The notes under the pieces are model-generated. The model saw only the letters and a program-made list of their open reading frames with translations. It was not told the DNA's origin and ran no database searches. From an uncultured Pelagibacteraceae bacterium (GTDB taxonomy: Bacteria; Pseudomonadota; Alphaproteobacteria; Pelagibacterales; Pelagibacteraceae): a stretch of 45,122 bases of DNA. How positions within the stretch are numbered: position 1 is the stretch's first letter; every line of letters starts with the position of its first letter. Location of the stretch: positions 1-45,122 of the forward strand of contig CACLWL010000007.1 of assembly GCA_902610655.1 (NCBI GenBank), given 5' to 3'. Below are positions 1-10,700 of this stretch, piece by piece. The position numbers were made by a program, and so were the translations under genes.

Positions 1-2
1 TT

Positions 3-1235
3 AAGGATCTTTTTTGTACAAATAATATAAGAACAACTGCAGGAAGTAAAATATTAGAAAATTTTATTCCAACTTATGAGTCTACTGTTACACAAAATAT
101 TTTAAATGAAGGTGGAATAATTATTGGAAAATTAAATTGTGATGAATTTGCAATGGGATCATCTAATGAAACTAGTTATTTTGGAAATGTTCAAAATCCT
201 ATATCCGAGAATTTAGTTCCCGGAGGTTCTTCAGGTGGGTCATCTTCTTCATTAGCAGCAAAACTAACACCAGCAACTATTGGTACAGATACCGGAGGTT
301 CAATTAGACAACCTGCATCGTTTACAGGAACAGTTGGATTAAAACCAACTTATGGCAGTTGTTCAAGATATGGAATAGTAGCTTTTGCATCATCATTGGA
401 TCAAGCTGGCCCAATGACACAGGATGTCAAAGATTGTGCACTATTATTCCAAGTGATGAGTTCTTATGACAATAAAGACTCAACATCTGTTGAATTTAAT
501 AGAGGAAATTATTTAAAAGATTTAAATGATAATATTAAAGGAAAGAAAATAGGAATACCAAAGCAATACAGAGTTGATGGGATGCCAAAAGAAATAGATG
601 AACTATGGGATAAAGGTATAAAAATAATCGAAAGTAACGGAGGTGAAATTGTTGAAATTTCCTTACCTAATACTAATTACGCATTACCAGCATATTATAT
701 TGTTGCGCCAGCAGAAGCATCATCAAATTTAGCAAGATATGACGGCGTGAAATATGGGTTTAGGTCAAAAGGGATAAATTTAATTGATATGTATGAAAAG
801 ACAAGATCAGAAGGATTTGGAGACGAGGTAAAGAGAAGAATAATGATCGGTACATATGTCTTATCATCAGGATATTATGATGCATATTATTTAAAAGCTC
901 AAAAAGTAAGACGGTTAATTAAAAATGATTTTGACGAAGCCTATAAAAAAGTTGATGCAATTTTAACTCCATCGACGCCAAGTTCAGCTTTTAAAATTGG
1001 AGAAAAAACAAATGATCCAGTTTCAATGTACTTAAATGATATATTTACTGTACCAATTAATTTGGCTGGTTTACCTGCGATATCGATTCCAGCTGGCCAC
1101 GACAACAAAGGTTATCCTTTAGGTCTTCAAATCATTGGAAAAGCATTCGATGAACAAAATATCTTAAATATTGCTTATTCAATAGAAAAAAATATTAATT
1201 TCAAAAATAACATAAATGATTGGTGGATAAACTGA
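3..1235 (+). CDS. gatA: GatA, Asp-tRNA(Asn)/Glu-tRNA(Gln) amidotransferase subunit A (5' end missing)
   Basis: Amidase subunit of the GatCAB complex, which hydrolyses glutamine and passes the ammonia to misacylated Glu-tRNA(Gln) or Asp-tRNA(Asn). The frame is open from the first complete codon at base 3, so the gene starts upstream of the window. The amidase signature is clear: a glycine/serine-rich stretch [14 protein letters not shown], then [14 protein letters not shown] and [13 protein letters not shown], which carry the serine residues of the Ser-cisSer-Lys triad; the triad lysine lies outside the window. About 410 codons of the roughly 490 usual for the family are present. The 3' end overlaps gatB by 16 bases, as expected for co-translated subunits. 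Identification is secure; only the N-terminus is unseen. Confidence 0.97.
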   Translation, partial: KDLFCTNNIRTTAGSKILENFIPTYESTVTQNILNEGGIIIGKLNCDEFAMGSSNETSYFGNVQNPISENLVPGGSSGGSSSSLAAKLTPATIGTDTGGSIRQPASFTGTVGLKPTYGSCSRYGIVAFASSLDQAGPMTQDVKDCALLFQVMSSYDNKDSTSVEFNRGNYLKDLNDNIKGKKIGIPKQYRVDGMPKEIDELWDKGIKIIESNGGEIVEISLPNTNYALPAYYIVAPAEASSNLARYDGVKYGFRSKGINLIDMYEKTRSEGFGDEVKRRIMIGTYVLSSGYYDAYYLKAQKVRRLIKNDFDEAYKKVDAILTPSTPSSAFKIGEKTNDPVSMYLNDIFTVPINLAGLPAISIPAGHDNKGYPLGLQIIGKAFDEQNILNIAYSIEKNINFKNNINDWWIN

Positions 1236-2698
1236 GCAAAGAAAGTAAAGAATATTTAATTAAAAGAGAGATAAATGAATACGAGGTAGTAATTGGACTT
1301 GAGGTACATGCGCAAGTTTTATCTGAATCAAAATTATTTTCTAGTTCTCCAACAAAATTTGGTTCTGAACCAAATACTCAAGTGAGTTTAGTAGACGCTG
1401 CATTTCCAGGTATGTTACCTGTAATAAATGAATTTTGCATTAAACAAGCTATTAAAACTGGAATTGGACTTAAAGCTAAAATTAATAAAAAATCTGTTTT
1501 TGATAGAAAGAATTATTTTTACGCTGATTTACCGCAAGGTTATCAAATTTCACAATATAAAAATCCAATTGTGGGTGAGGGGTCTGTAATATTAGATATG
1601 CCCACAGGCGAAAAAAAGGTAAATATCGAAAGATTACATCTAGAGCAAGACGCTGGTAAAAGCATTCATGACATAGATCCTCAAAACACACTTGTTGATT
1701 TAAATCGATCAGGCGTAGCATTAATGGAAATTGTCAGTAGGCCAGATCTTAGATCTTTAGATGAAGTAAATTTTTATATTAAAAAGCTTAGATCAATTAT
1801 GAGATACCTAGGGACTTGTGATGGAAACATGCAGGAAGGTTCACTAAGAGCTGATGTTAATGTCTCAGTAAGAAAAAAAGGTACTAAAGAACTTGGTACA
1901 AGATGTGAAATAAAAAATGTTAATTCTATTAAGTTTATGCAAATGGCAATCGACTATGAAGCAAATAGACAGGTTGATATTATAGAAAAAGGAGGAGTAA
2001 TAGACCAAGAAACAAGATTATTCGATACTAAAAAAAATGAAACAAGGTCAATGAGAACTAAAGAAGATGCTCATGATTATAGATATTTCCCTGATCCTGA
2101 TCTTTTACCATTAGAATTAAATGATAATTTTATAAATGATATAAAAAAAACTATCCCAGAATTACCCGATGAAAAAAAGAAAAGATTTATCGAAAAATTT
2201 AAATTATCATCTTATGAAGCGAATATTTTAGTTTCAGATATTGAAACATCTAAATATTTTGAGGAAGTATCAAATAATTCAGATGTTAAACTTGCTACAA
2301 ATTGGATAACTGGTGAATTATTTGCATTATTGAATGAAAAAAATTTGGAAATTATTGATAGTCCAATTTCATCAAATAATTTAGCTAAACTTATATCTTT
2401 GATTAAAAATGGAACTATTTCAGGTAAACTTGCCAAATCAATCTTTGAAATGATGGCTGATGGAGATAAAGATCCAAATAAAATTGTAGAAGAAAAAGGC
2501 CTTAAACAACAAAGCGATCCAAAAGAACTTGAAAAGATTATAGATAAGGTAATTTTAGAAAACCCTCAAAATGTTAAGTCTTATAAATCAGGTAAAGATA
2601 AATTATTTGGTTTTTTTGTTGGACAAGTAATGAAAAATTCAGGTGGAAAAGCAAACCCACAGTTAGTTAATGAAATATTAAAAAAAAAATTGAACTAA
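1220..2698 (+). CDS. gatB: GatB, Asp-tRNA(Asn)/Glu-tRNA(Gln) amidotransferase subunit B
   Basis: tRNA-binding and kinase subunit of GatCAB; it activates the side chain of the misacylated tRNA before amidation. The family hallmark IGLEVHAQV lies at residues 25-33, followed by [15 protein letters not shown] and [10 protein letters not shown], and by a C-terminal YqeY-like helical tail ending in the typical [12 protein letters not shown] stretch. At 492 residues it is about normal length. The start is uncertain: the longest frame opens with TTG at 1220 (next GTG at 1223) inside gatA, and an ATG at 1275 would remove 18 residues. I keep the long form because the sequence just before [10 protein letters not shown] looks like coding sequence, and a short overlap with gatA fits coupling. 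Confidence 0.96.
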   Translation: MVDKLSKESKEYLIKREINEYEVVIGLEVHAQVLSESKLFSSSPTKFGSEPNTQVSLVDAAFPGMLPVINEFCIKQAIKTGIGLKAKINKKSVFDRKNYFYADLPQGYQISQYKNPIVGEGSVILDMPTGEKKVNIERLHLEQDAGKSIHDIDPQNTLVDLNRSGVALMEIVSRPDLRSLDEVNFYIKKLRSIMRYLGTCDGNMQEGSLRADVNVSVRKKGTKELGTRCEIKNVNSIKFMQMAIDYEANRQVDIIEKGGVIDQETRLFDTKKNETRSMRTKEDAHDYRYFPDPDLLPLELNDNFINDIKKTIPELPDEKKKRFIEKFKLSSYEANILVSDIETSKYFEEVSNNSDVKLATNWITGELFALLNEKNLEIIDSPISSNNLAKLISLIKNGTISGKLAKSIFEMMADGDKDPNKIVEEKGLKQQSDPKELEKIIDKVILENPQNVKSYKSGKDKLFGFFVGQVMKNSGGKANPQLVNEILKKKLN

Positions 2699-2699
2699 A

Positions 2700-3356
2700 A
2701 TGGGTTCAAATCTTCAGTTAAACAATCAAATAGTAGAATATATAAATAACCATTCATTATCATTGCACCCAGTTCAAAAGAAAATTATAGAATATAATGA
2801 AAAACTTGGCGATATTAAGAAAATGCAAATTTCAATTAGCCAGTGCCACTTTTTACATTTCATTATAAAGATTTTAAATCCTAAAAATATTTTAGAAATA
2901 GGTACATTTACAGGTCTAAGTACTCTTACTATGGGTTTAGCAATGAGTAAAGAATCTTTAATCATAGCTTTAGATAAAAATGACGAGACATCCAAAGTTG
3001 CAAAATTGTTCTTTGAAGAGGCTAATGTTGGAAAAAAAATTGAAATAATGATCAATAATGCTAGCACAAGTTTAGATCAAATTATAAAATCAAATAAATC
3101 ATTTGATTTAACTTTTATTGATGCTGACAAAGAAAATTATATTAATTATTTTGAGAAATCATTAAAGATTACAAGTAAAAATGGAATTATTATTGTCGAT
3201 AATGTCTTATGGTATGGGGATGTCGCAAATAAACAAAAAAAAGATAGACTAACAACTAAAATTAGAGAATTTAATTCATTTATAAAAAAAAATAACAAAG
3301 TTGAAAGTGTAATACTTCCTATTGGTGATGGTTTATCAGTGTGTAGAAAAATATAA
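2700..3356 (+). CDS. Class I SAM-dependent O-methyltransferase (caffeoyl-CoA OMT/COG4122 type)
   Basis: A 218-residue cytoplasmic methyltransferase of the small cation-dependent O-methyltransferase family. The SAM-binding motif I is ILEIGTFTGLST (residues 64-75), the metal and substrate region is TFIDADKENY (around D141), and a second acidic/amide pair is in IVDNVLWYG (D167, N168). Family members methylate catechol-like hydroxyls, but the substrate here cannot be read from the sequence. It starts one base after the gatB stop and its own stop overlaps the next start (TAATG), so it is probably translated with its neighbours. Placement next to trhO could suggest an RNA or modified-base role, but that is only a guess from position. 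Confidence 0.85.
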   Translation: MGSNLQLNNQIVEYINNHSLSLHPVQKKIIEYNEKLGDIKKMQISISQCHFLHFIIKILNPKNILEIGTFTGLSTLTMGLAMSKESLIIALDKNDETSKVAKLFFEEANVGKKIEIMINNASTSLDQIIKSNKSFDLTFIDADKENYINYFEKSLKITSKNGIIIVDNVLWYGDVANKQKKDRLTTKIREFNSFIKKNNKVESVILPIGDGLSVCRKI

Positions 3357-4255
3357 TGTATAAAATTTTCGGTTTCTACAAATTTAAGAGATTAAAAAAT
3401 TTAAAATCTATAAAAAAGACTTTAGAAACTTTCTTTAAAAATGAAGATATAAAAGGTTCTATAATTATATCATTAGAGGGAGTAAATGGGTCAATTGCCT
3501 TTAAATCAAATCAGCACATTAAAATTAAGAAAAAAATAAAAACTTTTTTTGACATAAGAAATTTTGATAATGAAAATTTATCTACCTATAAATATAAACC
3601 ATTTAATAAAGGTAAAATTAAAATAAAAACGGAAGTTGTGCCAATTGGAATTAAAATTAAAAAAAAAATATCTAATAATCAAGTTGATCCAAAAAAATGG
3701 AATAAATTTATTAAACAAAAAAACTTAGTCCTTATTGATACAAGGAAAGATTTCGAATTTAAAGCAGGAACTTTTAAAGGATCTATTAATCCTAAATTAA
3801 ATAATTTTAGAGATTTTCCTCAATACTTCAAAACACTAAAAAAAGATCAAAATATTGGAATGTTTTGTACAGGTGGTATTAGATGCGAAAAAGCAAGTAA
3901 TTATTTGAGAAATAATGGATTTAAAAATGTTTATCAATTGAAAGGTGGTATAATTAATTATCTTAATAAAATTAATAAAAAACATAGCTTGTGGAAGGGT
4001 GATTGCTTCGTTTTTGATAATAGAGTTACTGTCAAGCATGGATTAAAAGTTGGAAATTTTAAGATATGCCCTGGTTGTAGGGAGCCTATTAAATCTTCAG
4101 AAAGCAAATCTAATCTTTATGAAGAAGGAGTGAGTTGTAGTAGCTGTTTTTACAAATCATCAAGTATTCAAAAAGCAAGATTTAGAATGAGACAAAAACA
4201 AGTACAAGCTGCTAAAAAGGATGGGAGAAAATATTTTTTTCAAAGAGAAACTTAA
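3356..4255 (+). CDS. trhO: TrhO, rhodanese-domain tRNA uridine 5-hydroxylase (UPF0176)
   Basis: Predicted oxygen-dependent tRNA U34 hydroxylase that makes 5-hydroxyuridine, an early step toward wobble modifications. It is 299 residues long: an N-terminal acylphosphatase-like ferredoxin fold (about 1-100), a rhodanese domain (about 115-215) with the active-site cysteine C171 in MFCTGGIRCEKAS, and a C-terminal segment with two CxxC-type pairs (CPGC and CSSC) that could bind zinc. This order matches the TrhO/YceA family. The ATG overlaps the preceding methyltransferase stop by one base. The function is transferred from characterised relatives; the fold assignment is firm. Confidence 0.88.
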   Translation: MYKIFGFYKFKRLKNLKSIKKTLETFFKNEDIKGSIIISLEGVNGSIAFKSNQHIKIKKKIKTFFDIRNFDNENLSTYKYKPFNKGKIKIKTEVVPIGIKIKKKISNNQVDPKKWNKFIKQKNLVLIDTRKDFEFKAGTFKGSINPKLNNFRDFPQYFKTLKKDQNIGMFCTGGIRCEKASNYLRNNGFKNVYQLKGGIINYLNKINKKHSLWKGDCFVFDNRVTVKHGLKVGNFKICPGCREPIKSSESKSNLYEEGVSCSSCFYKSSSIQKARFRMRQKQVQAAKKDGRKYFFQRET

Positions 4256-4256
4256 T

Positions 4257-5618
4257 ATGAATTTACTTAAAGATAATATCCCAAAACTAGTTAGGAAATT
4301 AGCGTTACCAGCTATGGTTGGAATGTTATTCCAAACTTTATATAATATTGTTGATACTTTTTACGCTGGTAAAATTTCACCTGAGGCACTAGCTGCTTTA
4401 AGTAAATCTTTTCCAATATATTTTATTATTGTTGCTTCTTCTATTGGCGTAACAGTTGCTGGAACATCTTTAATAGGAAATAGTATTGGAGAAAACAATA
4501 AAAAAAATATTTTAAGTTATTTTACTCATATAATTTATTTTGCAATTATAATATCTATTTTGATAACTATAATTGGTCTAAGTTTTTCAGATGAAATTTT
4601 TGCTTTAATGGTAACATCAGATGAGGTAACAAAGTTAGGTATCCAATACACAGATATAATTTTTTCAGGTTCAGTTTTATTTATTTTAGTTGTTGCATTG
4701 AATTCTTTATTGCATGCAGAGGGCGATACCAAAACCTATAGAAATGTTCTTATATTGTCTTTTTTTATCAATTTAATACTAAACCCAATTCTAATTTTTG
4801 GATTGTTTATCTTTCCCGCTTTAGGTGTAAAAGGAATTGCTATATCAACTATATTTTCTCAATCTGTAGCATTTCTTATTATTTTTTTTAAAATATTAAA
4901 AAATTCAAGAATAAGAGAAATTACAAAAAAATTTCTAGTTCCGAAAATCTACTATTTCATAAATATTTTTTTTACAGCTATGCCAATAGTTGTTTCAATA
5001 CTTGCATACTCTATTACTGCCGCCATCGTTATAAAGTATGTTGGTATCTCTGGTGAATATGCCGTTGCTGGATATGGAGCTGGTACAAGAATAGAACAGG
5101 TTGTGTTATTACCTATATTAGGCATTAATACAGCAATCATATCGATAATTGCACAGAACTTTGGTGCAAAAAATATTGATAGAGTTAAAGAAACTTATTT
5201 TACATCAATAAAATATTCTTTTTTTATAATGATTGTATCTGGAATATTTCTATTCATGTTATCCGATTTAATAATGAGTTTTTTCTCTACTGATAAGACT
5301 GTAATTGAATTTGGCTCAAAATATCTTAAAATATGTTCATTCATTTTACCAGCATATCCAATCTTTTTCCTATCCAATGGCATGTTCATGGCTATAAAAA
5401 AAGCTGAGTACGCAATGATATCTAATTTGTTTAGAAATGGATTTAATCCCATAACAGTTTTTTTTCTTGCAAGTTATATAAATGCAAGTTTTGAAACTTT
5501 TTTCTGGATTTGGGCTGTAGTTAATTGGGTTTTTTCAGGAATTTATCTTAGTATTTTAATTTTCTATATTAAATTTAAATTAGAGAAAACTAGCGCTATC
5601 GTTAATCCACAACCATAA
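4257..5618 (+). CDS. MATE family multidrug/sodium-coupled efflux transporter
   Basis: Polytopic inner-membrane exporter of the MATE (NorM/DinF-like) family, which uses an ion gradient to expel cationic compounds or metabolites. The N-terminal signature LALPAMVGMLFQTLYNIVDT leads into about twelve hydrophobic segments in two homologous halves; the second half begins near YFINIFFTAMPIVVSILAY. From ATG 4257 it is 453 residues, normal for the family. A longer frame opens at 4221 inside trhO, but its extra residues are the out-of-phase trhO tail, and the hydrophobic family start follows ATG 4257 directly. The 3' end runs 39 bases into the convergent soxG gene. The substrate cannot be predicted. 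Confidence 0.9.
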   Translation: MNLLKDNIPKLVRKLALPAMVGMLFQTLYNIVDTFYAGKISPEALAALSKSFPIYFIIVASSIGVTVAGTSLIGNSIGENNKKNILSYFTHIIYFAIIISILITIIGLSFSDEIFALMVTSDEVTKLGIQYTDIIFSGSVLFILVVALNSLLHAEGDTKTYRNVLILSFFINLILNPILIFGLFIFPALGVKGIAISTIFSQSVAFLIIFFKILKNSRIREITKKFLVPKIYYFINIFFTAMPIVVSILAYSITAAIVIKYVGISGEYAVAGYGAGTRIEQVVLLPILGINTAIISIIAQNFGAKNIDRVKETYFTSIKYSFFIMIVSGIFLFMLSDLIMSFFSTDKTVIEFGSKYLKICSFILPAYPIFFLSNGMFMAIKKAEYAMISNLFRNGFNPITVFFLASYINASFETFFWIWAVVNWVFSGIYLSILIFYIKFKLEKTSAIVNPQP

Positions 5619-6143
5619 GTCTTCAGAAAAGGACCGTCTTACAAATAGATTTAAATCATTATTTTCATTATTATGTATAATTACATTAATGTGATTAACA
5701 ATAGTTTGTGAAACAGATCCTTTCTTCTTTTTAAATTCATTAAAATCAAAAGGACAACTTTTTGTCAATAAATCATAAATTTTATTACCTTTTAGATTAA
5801 ATAAAACCCAATGATCAGAAACGTTTGTAACAGCTCCTTGATTTATTTTTGATATTTCATTGAATAATTTTTTTTCCAATTCTATTTGGTCTTTAAAATT
5901 TTGATTTTTATTTTTTGAATAAACTAGCCATTCATCTGGGCTAAGCCATAGTAAACTATAATTTTCATTGCCAGATGAAGTGTTAGCCTCTGTAGGAGGT
6001 AAAATTGATAATATTTTTCCAATTTTGGTTGAAAATTCTCTTTTATTACTTCTTAGGTTAATTTTAATTGTAGGTTCAACTTCAGTAATTTTAATTTCAT
6101 TATACTTTTTTTCATTTTGTATTGGTGAATTAAAATTAAGCAT
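5580..6143 (-). CDS. soxG: Sarcosine oxidase gamma subunit
   Basis: Smallest folate-fold subunit of heterotetrameric sarcosine oxidase; it packs against the alpha subunit but has no known catalytic residues of its own. The 187-residue product contains the recognisable core LWLSPDEWLVYSKN and a C-terminal SEDLWLWINDSASFL stretch, and resembles a shortened GcvT-type domain. It is the last gene of the soxBDAG operon; its start overlaps the soxA stop by 8 bases, which implies coupled translation. Its last 39 bases overlap the convergent MATE gene. Sequence alone is weakly conserved in this family, but the operon position makes the call strong. Confidence 0.92.
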   Translation of the reverse strand: MLNFNSPIQNEKKYNEIKITEVEPTIKINLRSNKREFSTKIGKILSILPPTEANTSSGNENYSLLWLSPDEWLVYSKNKNQNFKDQIELEKKLFNEISKINQGAVTNVSDHWVLFNLKGNKIYDLLTKSCPFDFNEFKKKKGSVSQTIVNHINVIIHNNENNDLNLFVRRSFSEDLWLWINDSASFL

Positions 6144-9100
6144 TTAACCTCTTGTTTTCCTTGTCATAAAATACGGTGTCAGTTATTGTTACATTTATAT
6201 TTTTTTCTTCCATAGGTACTATAAGTTTTTTACCTTTCATCTTTTTTCCACTTTTAACTATAGCAAGTGCAATAGATTTGTTAAGATTTGGACTGTAGTA
6301 ACTAGATGTAACATGCCCAAGCATTTCTACTGGCTCTTTATTAATATCTTCAACAAGTTGTGCTCCTTCTTCAAGAACTTCTTTAGGATCATCAGTTAAA
6401 AGACCCACCAATTGTTTTCTATCCTCTCTGATAGTGTCACTTCTGTAAAGAGACCTTTTCCCAATAAAGTCATATTTTTTTTTACTAATTATCCAATCCA
6501 TCTGTAAATCCGAAGGTGTTAGTGTTCCATCTGTATCTTGTCCTGTGATTATAAAACCTTTTTCAGCTCTTAAAAGGTGCATTGTTTCTGTACCGTACGG
6601 AGTAATATTAAATTCTTTCCCTGCATCCATACAAGCTTTCCAAACATCATTTGCATAGTTTGATTGAATATTTATCTCATAGCTGTGTTCTCCAGTAAAA
6701 CTTATTCTCATAATTCTACAATCTACTCCATCTATTTTTGAATCTTTAAATGACATATGTGGAAAATTTTCATCTGATAAATTTAAATCTGGTATAATTT
6801 TTTTAATAATATTTTTTGAGTTTGGTCCACAAATACTAATTGTAGAATACTGATCTGTTACAGTTGTTAAATAAACATCTAACTCAGGCCACTCCGTTTG
6901 AAGATAATCTTCAAGTTTGGAAAGAACATTAGCTGCCCCTCCAGTTGTTGTTGTCATTATATAATGATTTTCAGCTAATCTTGTAGTAACACCATCATCA
7001 TATACCATGCCATCCTCATTTAGCATTAACCCATATCTGCATTTTCCGATAGCTAGTTTTGACCAAGCGTTTGTGTATACTCTGTTAAGAAACTCTGAGG
7101 CATCTGATCCCTGGATATCTATTTTTCCTAATGTTGATGCATCTAAAATTCCAGCGCTTTCTCTTGCAGCTTTACTTTCTCTTTGGACTGCTTCGTGCAT
7201 TGTCTCTCCATTTTTGGGGAAATACCAAGGTCTTTTCCATTGTCCAACATTTTCGAATTCGGCTTTATTATCCACATGCCAATTATGAATTGCAGTTTTT
7301 CTTGTGTGATCAAAAAACTTACCCACATTCCTACCAACAATTGTTCCAAATGTAAGAGGTGTGTAAGGAGGTCTAAATGTTGTTGTTCCTAATTCTCCCA
7401 TATTCGTCCCTGTGGTATCAGCAATAATACCTAAAGCATGCATATTTGAAAGCTTACCCTGATCTGTACCCATTCCAGTGGTCGTATATCTTTTGACATG
7501 TTCAATAGATTTGAAACCTTCTCTAAGAGCCAATTTAACATCTTTAGCAGTTGAATCATTTTGAAAATCTAAGAAGGGTTTAGTTTTGTGCAGAGGTTTA
7601 TCCGATGGTAATAACCAGATATTTTTTTTTGAAGATTCTTTTGAACAATTAACATTTATTTTGTCATAGCTTGATTTATCTAAACTAATAAATTTTTTTA
7701 CATTATAAATGGTATTATTAACAACATCATCTAGTTCGAAATCCCCATTACATGATCCAACACTAATTTGTTCTGAGGGAGTTTTAGTCTCATCTGGTAT
7801 GAATATATTATCATTACTTTTAAATTGTAATTTTCCACCTGACTGCGTATACAGATGTACCATAGGCGTCCATCCACCAGAAATTCCTATACAATCAGAA
7901 TTAAATTTAATTTTGTTGCCAACAATATTTCCTCCATCGGATGATAGTTTCATTGCTTCGAATGATTTAATTCGTTTATAGCCATTAGTCTCAACAATTG
8001 TATGTCCCCATAAAATTTTAATACCTAACTTTTGAGCTTCCTTAACTATATTTGAGTCTGAATTTTCTCTAATATCTATTATTACATTAACATTAACTCC
8101 GCTCTTACTTAATGATATTGCTGTCTCATATGCACTATCATTATTTGTAAATAATGAAATATTATTTCCAGTTTTCACTCCAAAATAATCAATGTATTTT
8201 TTAATTGACGATGATAAAATTATTCCAGGTCTATCGTTATTATTAAATATTAATGGTCTTTCTATAGAGCCACTTGCTATAATTACCTTTTGAGCTCTTA
8301 TTTTCCACAATCTTTGTCTAATTTTATTTTTTCTTTCATGTACACTTAGATGATCTGTTAAAGCCTCTCTAGCTAGTAAATAGTTATATCCATGAAACGC
8401 TGCTAGACTGGTTCTGCTTTTTATTACTAAATTTTTATAACTCTTTAAACTTTCTATTTCTCTAGCCAACCATTGGTTTGAATTTGCATTATTTATTTTG
8501 AAGCTTTCCTCATCTTGATAAATAGTTGAACCACCAAGAAAATTTTTATCGTCAATTAGTATTGTATCTAACCCTTTTTCTGCAGCTAATTTTGCTGATA
8601 TAACACCTGAAATTCCTCCACCAATGACTAGAGCATCACAATGAGCATATTGGTGATCGTATAAATCATCGTCAGCTTTTGTTGGTGATTTTCCTAAGCC
8701 AGCAGAATATCTTATAAAAAACTCATATTTCTCCCAAAAGCTGGCTGGCCACATAAAAGTTTTATAATAAAAACCAGCAGGTAGAATAGGGGATAATAAA
8801 TTGTTTATTCCACCAACATCAAAATTTACACTTGGCCAACAATTTTGACTAAATGCTTCTAACCCTTCATATAATTCAATTTCTGTTGCTCTTACATTTG
8901 GCTCTGTTGAAGCAGGATCACTACCTATTTGGACAATAGCATTAGGTTCTTCAGACCCACATGTCATAATACCTCTTGGTCGATGATATTTAAAACTTCT
9001 TCCTACTAAGTGAATATCGTTTGCTAATAAAGCAGAAGCTAGTGTATCTCCTTTAAAACCAAATAGTTTTTTCCCATTAAATTTAAATGATATTCTTACG

Positions 9101-9147
9101 GTTTGATCAATAAAGTTATTCTTATTTATTCGAAGTTCGTTGGACAT
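6136..9147 (-). CDS. soxA: Sarcosine oxidase alpha subunit
   Basis: Large subunit (1003 residues) of tetrameric sarcosine oxidase, which oxidises N-methylglycine to glycine and transfers the released one-carbon unit to tetrahydrofolate. Domain order is as in the family: an N-terminal ferredoxin-like segment (about 15-110, with KYHRPRGIMTCGSEEPNA), a dinucleotide-binding Rossmann domain (CDALVIGGGISGVISAK near 165-185) with a noncovalent cofactor role, a linker, and a C-terminal GcvT/aminomethyltransferase half beginning near RPWYFPKNGETMHEAVQRE. The C-terminal half holds the folate site. It lies between soxD (2 bases upstream) and soxG (overlapping). In marine oligotrophs this enzyme completes degradation of glycine betaine and dimethylglycine. 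Frames on the opposite strand between 7.0 and 8.0 kb are artefacts. Confidence 0.97.
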   Translation of the reverse strand: MSNELRINKNNFIDQTVRISFKFNGKKLFGFKGDTLASALLANDIHLVGRSFKYHRPRGIMTCGSEEPNAIVQIGSDPASTEPNVRATEIELYEGLEAFSQNCWPSVNFDVGGINNLLSPILPAGFYYKTFMWPASFWEKYEFFIRYSAGLGKSPTKADDDLYDHQYAHCDALVIGGGISGVISAKLAAEKGLDTILIDDKNFLGGSTIYQDEESFKINNANSNQWLAREIESLKSYKNLVIKSRTSLAAFHGYNYLLAREALTDHLSVHERKNKIRQRLWKIRAQKVIIASGSIERPLIFNNNDRPGIILSSSIKKYIDYFGVKTGNNISLFTNNDSAYETAISLSKSGVNVNVIIDIRENSDSNIVKEAQKLGIKILWGHTIVETNGYKRIKSFEAMKLSSDGGNIVGNKIKFNSDCIGISGGWTPMVHLYTQSGGKLQFKSNDNIFIPDETKTPSEQISVGSCNGDFELDDVVNNTIYNVKKFISLDKSSYDKINVNCSKESSKKNIWLLPSDKPLHKTKPFLDFQNDSTAKDVKLALREGFKSIEHVKRYTTTGMGTDQGKLSNMHALGIIADTTGTNMGELGTTTFRPPYTPLTFGTIVGRNVGKFFDHTRKTAIHNWHVDNKAEFENVGQWKRPWYFPKNGETMHEAVQRESKAARESAGILDASTLGKIDIQGSDASEFLNRVYTNAWSKLAIGKCRYGLMLNEDGMVYDDGVTTRLAENHYIMTTTTGGAANVLSKLEDYLQTEWPELDVYLTTVTDQYSTISICGPNSKNIIKKIIPDLNLSDENFPHMSFKDSKIDGVDCRIMRISFTGEHSYEINIQSNYANDVWKACMDAGKEFNITPYGTETMHLLRAEKGFIITGQDTDGTLTPSDLQMDWIISKKKYDFIGKRSLYRSDTIREDRKQLVGLLTDDPKEVLEEGAQLVEDINKEPVEMLGHVTSSYYSPNLNKSIALAIVKSGKKMKGKKLIVPMEEKNINVTITDTVFYDKENKRLNA

Positions 9148-9149
9148 AA

Positions 9150-9425
9150 TTATTTTATGGGTGGTTTTTCTCCCATTTTATAAGTAGCATGAATTTTATC
9201 GTTGGAGGTATCTCTGACCATATTAAACCATTTTCTACATCCATGTGTATGGTTCCATCTTTCGAATTGAACACCTTTAATGTTTTTTCTCATAAACAAA
9301 TATTCAGCCCACTGGTCGTCACTTAATTCTGTTGGTTGTTTAGGTCTTTCTATATGAGCTTCACCACCACAAGAAAACTCTACTTGATCTCTTTTACCAC
9401 AATACGGACAATTAATTATAAACAT
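9150..9425 (-). CDS. soxD: Sarcosine oxidase delta subunit
   Basis: Small zinc-binding subunit (91 residues) of tetrameric sarcosine oxidase. The ligand set is visible: C6 and C9 in INCPYCGKR, then a histidine near 59-61 and C63 in NHTHGCRKWF, matching the CxxC...HxxxC pattern of the family. Two bases separate it from both soxB and soxA, so the four genes are one transcript. The length is normal for SoxD. Confidence 0.97.
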   Translation of the reverse strand: MFIINCPYCGKRDQVEFSCGGEAHIERPKQPTELSDDQWAEYLFMRKNIKGVQFERWNHTHGCRKWFNMVRDTSNDKIHATYKMGEKPPIK

Positions 9426-9427
9426 TT

Positions 9428-10681
9428 TTAGTGAGCAACTGCAGCAGCACCATGTTCATCAACTAGATCACCACTCACAAATCTATTTAAATTAAACGCT
9501 GCATTCAGTTTATGTGGTTCGTCATTAGCTATAGTATGTGCAAATAAATCTCCAGACCCAGGAGTTGCTTTAAATCCTCCAGTACCCCATCCACAATTAA
9601 AATATAACCCTTTGACTTGTGTTTTGCTTAATATTGGACTTGCATCTGGACATATGTCTACGATTCCACCCCATTGTCTTAGCATTTTCATTCTGCTAAA
9701 GATTGGATAAAGTTCCAATATAGCTTTTAGCGTTCCTTCAGCAATGTTATGACTTCCTTTTTGTGTATAAGAAACATAGTCATCTGTACCCGCACCAATT
9801 ACAAGTTCACCTTTATCAGATTGACTTACATATGCATGAACAGCATTAGACATTACAACAGTATCAATAATTGGTTTCACAGGCTCTGAAACTAAAGCTT
9901 GCAAAGGTTTACTTTCTAGTGGCAATCGTATGCCAGCCATATTTGCTAAAACACTTGAATGACCAGCAGCGACTACTCCAATTTTTTTTGATTTGATAAA
10001 TCCTTTTGTAGTTTCAATACCTTCAACTTTATCACCAATTCTTTTAATGCCTTTCACTTCGCAATTTTGTATTATGTCTACACCCATGGCATCGGCACCT
10101 CTCGCGTAACCCCAAGCAACAGCATCATGCCTTGCTGTGCCAGCCCTTTTTTGAAGTGTACCACCTAAAACAGGATATCTAATATTTGATGACGTATTTA
10201 TAATTGGACAAAATTTTTTTACTTCTTCAGTATTAAGCCACACAGCATCAATACCATTGAGTCTATTTGCGTGAGTTCTTCTTTTTAAATCTCTAACATC
10301 TTGAAGATTATGAGCCAGATTCATAACACCTCTTTGACTGAACATTACATTGTAGTTTAGTTCTTGTGATAAACCCTCCCAAATTTTTAATGCGTGATCA
10401 TAGAGAGCTGCGCTCGCATCCCATAAGTAATTAGATCTTATTATTGTTGTATTTCTTCCAGTATTACCACCTCCTATCCAACCTTTTTCAACAACTGCAA
10501 TATTTGTCATGTTATGTTTTTTTGCTAAATAGTAGGCTGTAGCTAAACCATGACCTCCACCACCAACAATTATTGCATCATATTCTTTTTTAGGTTCTGG
10601 ATCTCTCCAAGCTCTTTGCCAATTTTCATGTCCACTTAGAGCATTTTTAATTAATGAGAATATAGAGTATTTATTTTTCAT
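9428..10681 (-). CDS. soxB: Sarcosine oxidase beta subunit
   Basis: Catalytic flavoprotein subunit (417 residues) that oxidises sarcosine. The FAD-binding glycine motif [18 protein letters not shown] sits at residues 37-54, followed by the family segment [16 protein letters not shown]185 in [15 protein letters not shown] corresponds to the histidine that carries the covalent FMN in characterised tetrameric enzymes. The C-terminal [14 protein letters not shown] closes the flavin site. It is the first gene of soxBDAG, with its own divergent promoter region between it and tRNA-Ser. All key residues are present, so the enzyme should be active. Confidence 0.97.
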   Translation of the reverse strand: MKNKYSIFSLIKNALSGHENWQRAWRDPEPKKEYDAIIVGGGGHGLATAYYLAKKHNMTNIAVVEKGWIGGGNTGRNTTIIRSNYLWDASAALYDHALKIWEGLSQELNYNVMFSQRGVMNLAHNLQDVRDLKRRTHANRLNGIDAVWLNTEEVKKFCPIINTSSNIRYPVLGGTLQKRAGTARHDAVAWGYARGADAMGVDIIQNCEVKGIKRIGDKVEGIETTKGFIKSKKIGVVAAGHSSVLANMAGIRLPLESKPLQALVSEPVKPIIDTVVMSNAVHAYVSQSDKGELVIGAGTDDYVSYTQKGSHNIAEGTLKAILELYPIFSRMKMLRQWGGIVDICPDASPILSKTQVKGLYFNCGWGTGGFKATPGSGDLFAHTIANDEPHKLNAAFNLNRFVSGDLVDEHGAAAVAH

Positions 10682-10700
10682 AATTTGATCAAAAATACTT

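Noticed and set aside
4221-4256. Upstream start for the MATE transporter inside trhO
   Set aside because: The added 12 residues are out-of-frame trhO sequence; ATG 4257 begins the conserved family N-terminus.
7007-7981. Several plus-strand frames opposite soxA
   Set aside because: They mirror the conserved minus-strand soxA coding sequence, lack ribosome binding sites and encode nothing recognisable.
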